6,151 bases of DNA from Proteiniphilum sp. (GTDB lineage: Bacteria; Bacteroidota; Bacteroidia; Bacteroidales; Dysgonomonadaceae): contig JAAYFB010000278.1 in NCBI GenBank assembly GCA_012728465.1, forward strand, positions 1-6,151. Direction: 5' to 3'. The notes beneath the pieces are model-generated. The model made no database searches and was not told where the DNA came from. It saw only the letters and a list, made by a program, of their open reading frames with translations. The position numbers were made by a program, and so were the translations under genes. Below are positions 5,826 to 6,151 of this stretch, piece after piece; positions within the stretch are counted from its first letter, which is position 1, and every line of letters begins with the position of its first letter.

Positions 5826-5856
5826 CAAAAGTAAAACTTTTAATTATCACTATAAA
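5826..5856 (-). promoter_or_regulatory. Probable promoter for tcdA
   Basis: On the minus strand TACTTTTG (5826-5833) fits the -7 consensus TAnnTTTG. At the 19-base spacing, the -33 position reads TTTA (5853-5856), one base off TTTG. The predicted start near 5820 gives a leader of about 20 nt to the ATG at 5800. It is weaker than the other three promoters. Confidence 0.6.
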
Positions 5857-5926
5857 AGCAATATGTACTATTTTTATCAATGTCGCTCTAAAATCATTGT
5901 GATGGCTACGCCAAATAAATTACACT
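5857..5926. other. Intergenic stretch without recognisable features
   Basis: Between the tcdA promoter and the tandem array there is AT-rich sequence with no credible reading frame, RNA gene or terminator on either strand. Confidence 0.5.
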
Positions 5927-6094
5927 AAAACCAAAGTTGGTTTTGCAATCACTGAAAAAAAATGAACAAAAACCAATGTTGGTTTTACTACTCCTGAAAA
6001 TAATTGAACCAAAACCAATGTTGGTTTTGTAATTTCTAAAAATAATTATTATCATCCCAACTTTGGTTTGATGGATATAGTTAATAATATACCC
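5927..6094. repeat. Four-unit 42-bp tandem array of palindrome-headed repeats
   Basis: Units begin at 5927, 5969, 6011 and 6053, exactly 42 bases apart. Each of the first three opens with an 18-bp palindrome, AAAACCAA-NN-TTGGTTTT (5927-5944 with centre AG; 5969-5986 and 6011-6028 with centre TG). The 24-base remainder is partly conserved (a CTGAAAATAATTGAAC-like stretch, best in units 2 and 3). The fourth unit (6053-6070) is degenerate, keeping CCAA-CT-TTGG in register. A lone TTGGTTTT half-site follows at 6120-6127, out of register. Forty-two bases is four DNA helical turns, so the palindromes would face the same side. It could be a protein-binding array upstream of tcdA or a dispersed Bacteroidales repeat. 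The 2-base loop is too tight for a good RNA hairpin. Confidence 0.85.
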
Positions 6095-6151
6095 CAATTT
6101 GTGAATGATTTAACAGCTTTTGGTTTTGAGTGCTCTTGTCCCAACCTTGAA
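6095..6151. other. Unassigned window edge
   Basis: The last 57 bases hold no identifiable gene. On the minus strand one frame stays open from the edge (SRLGQEHSKPKAV...) and runs into the array, where it stops at a TGA in the fourth unit. It could be the tail of a gene outside the window or part of a larger repeat; neither can be decided here. Confidence 0.3.

Noticed and set aside
5927..6028. Intrinsic terminators made from the palindromes
   Set aside because: The dyads have a 2-base centre and AT-rich arms, giving a poor RNA hairpin, and a terminator would not recur at a 42-bp period.
5927..6070. CRISPR array
   Set aside because: Unit spacing is regular, but the 24-base 'spacers' are related to each other, the repeat is only 18 bp, and no cas gene is present.
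5906..6097. 63-residue minus-strand reading frame with 14-residue repeats
   Set aside because: It has a TTG start, low-complexity content wholly explained by the 42-bp tandem array, and no family resemblance. A frame stays open because the unit length is divisible by three.
6098..6151. tRNA fragment at the window edge (minus strand TTCAAGG...)
   Set aside because: The TTCAA resemblance to a T-loop is not accompanied by paired stems, and no acceptor end is present.

Overview
The window looks like a low-G+C chromosomal segment from a Bacteroidota organism, most likely of the order Bacteroidales. Three things support this. There is a fimbrillin-type lipoprotein. Four promoters show the Bacteroidetes -7 element TAnnTTTG, three of them with an exact TTTG box 19 bases upstream. 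Shine-Dalgarno sequences are largely absent. The genus cannot be fixed from the sequence alone. Every recognisable gene lies on the minus strand, so transcription runs from high to low coordinates.

Layout in transcription order. Positions 5857-6151 hold no convincing gene. They contain an array of about four 42-bp tandem units, each starting with an 18-bp palindrome. Next come tcdA (5021-5800, cyclic t6A37 tRNA modification), a stand-alone aminoacyl-tRNA editing-domain protein (4496-4975, AlaX/ThrRS-SAD type, with its own promoter) and mtgA (3786-4469, monofunctional peptidoglycan glycosyltransferase, with a non-ATG start). A new promoter at 3742-3772 overlaps a perfect inverted repeat. It drives a YgbA/'nitrous oxide-stimulated promoter' family Cys-rich protein (3363-3704). 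That gene overlaps by ATGA a LuxR-type regulator (2482-3366), whose N-terminal part resembles the ScdA/RIC (YtfE) and hemerythrin-like di-iron proteins of nitrosative stress. A 12-TM MFS transporter (1275-2426) follows without an obvious promoter of its own. Finally a strong promoter (1227-1257) drives a fimbrillin-like lipoprotein (1188 to beyond position 1) that continues into a DUF6359-like domain and is cut by the window edge.

How they may work together. The first block is translation fidelity (tRNA modification and proofreading) plus cell-wall synthesis. The second is best read as a small nitrosative or redox stress operon: a Cys-rich YgbA-family protein, a putative one-component NO/O2/iron-sensing regulator and perhaps the MFS exporter or importer. 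The fimbrillin lipoprotein is a separate surface-exposed unit.

The points most worth a second look are the predicted sensor-regulator operon with its palindromic operator candidate, and the 42-bp array with helically phased palindromes.
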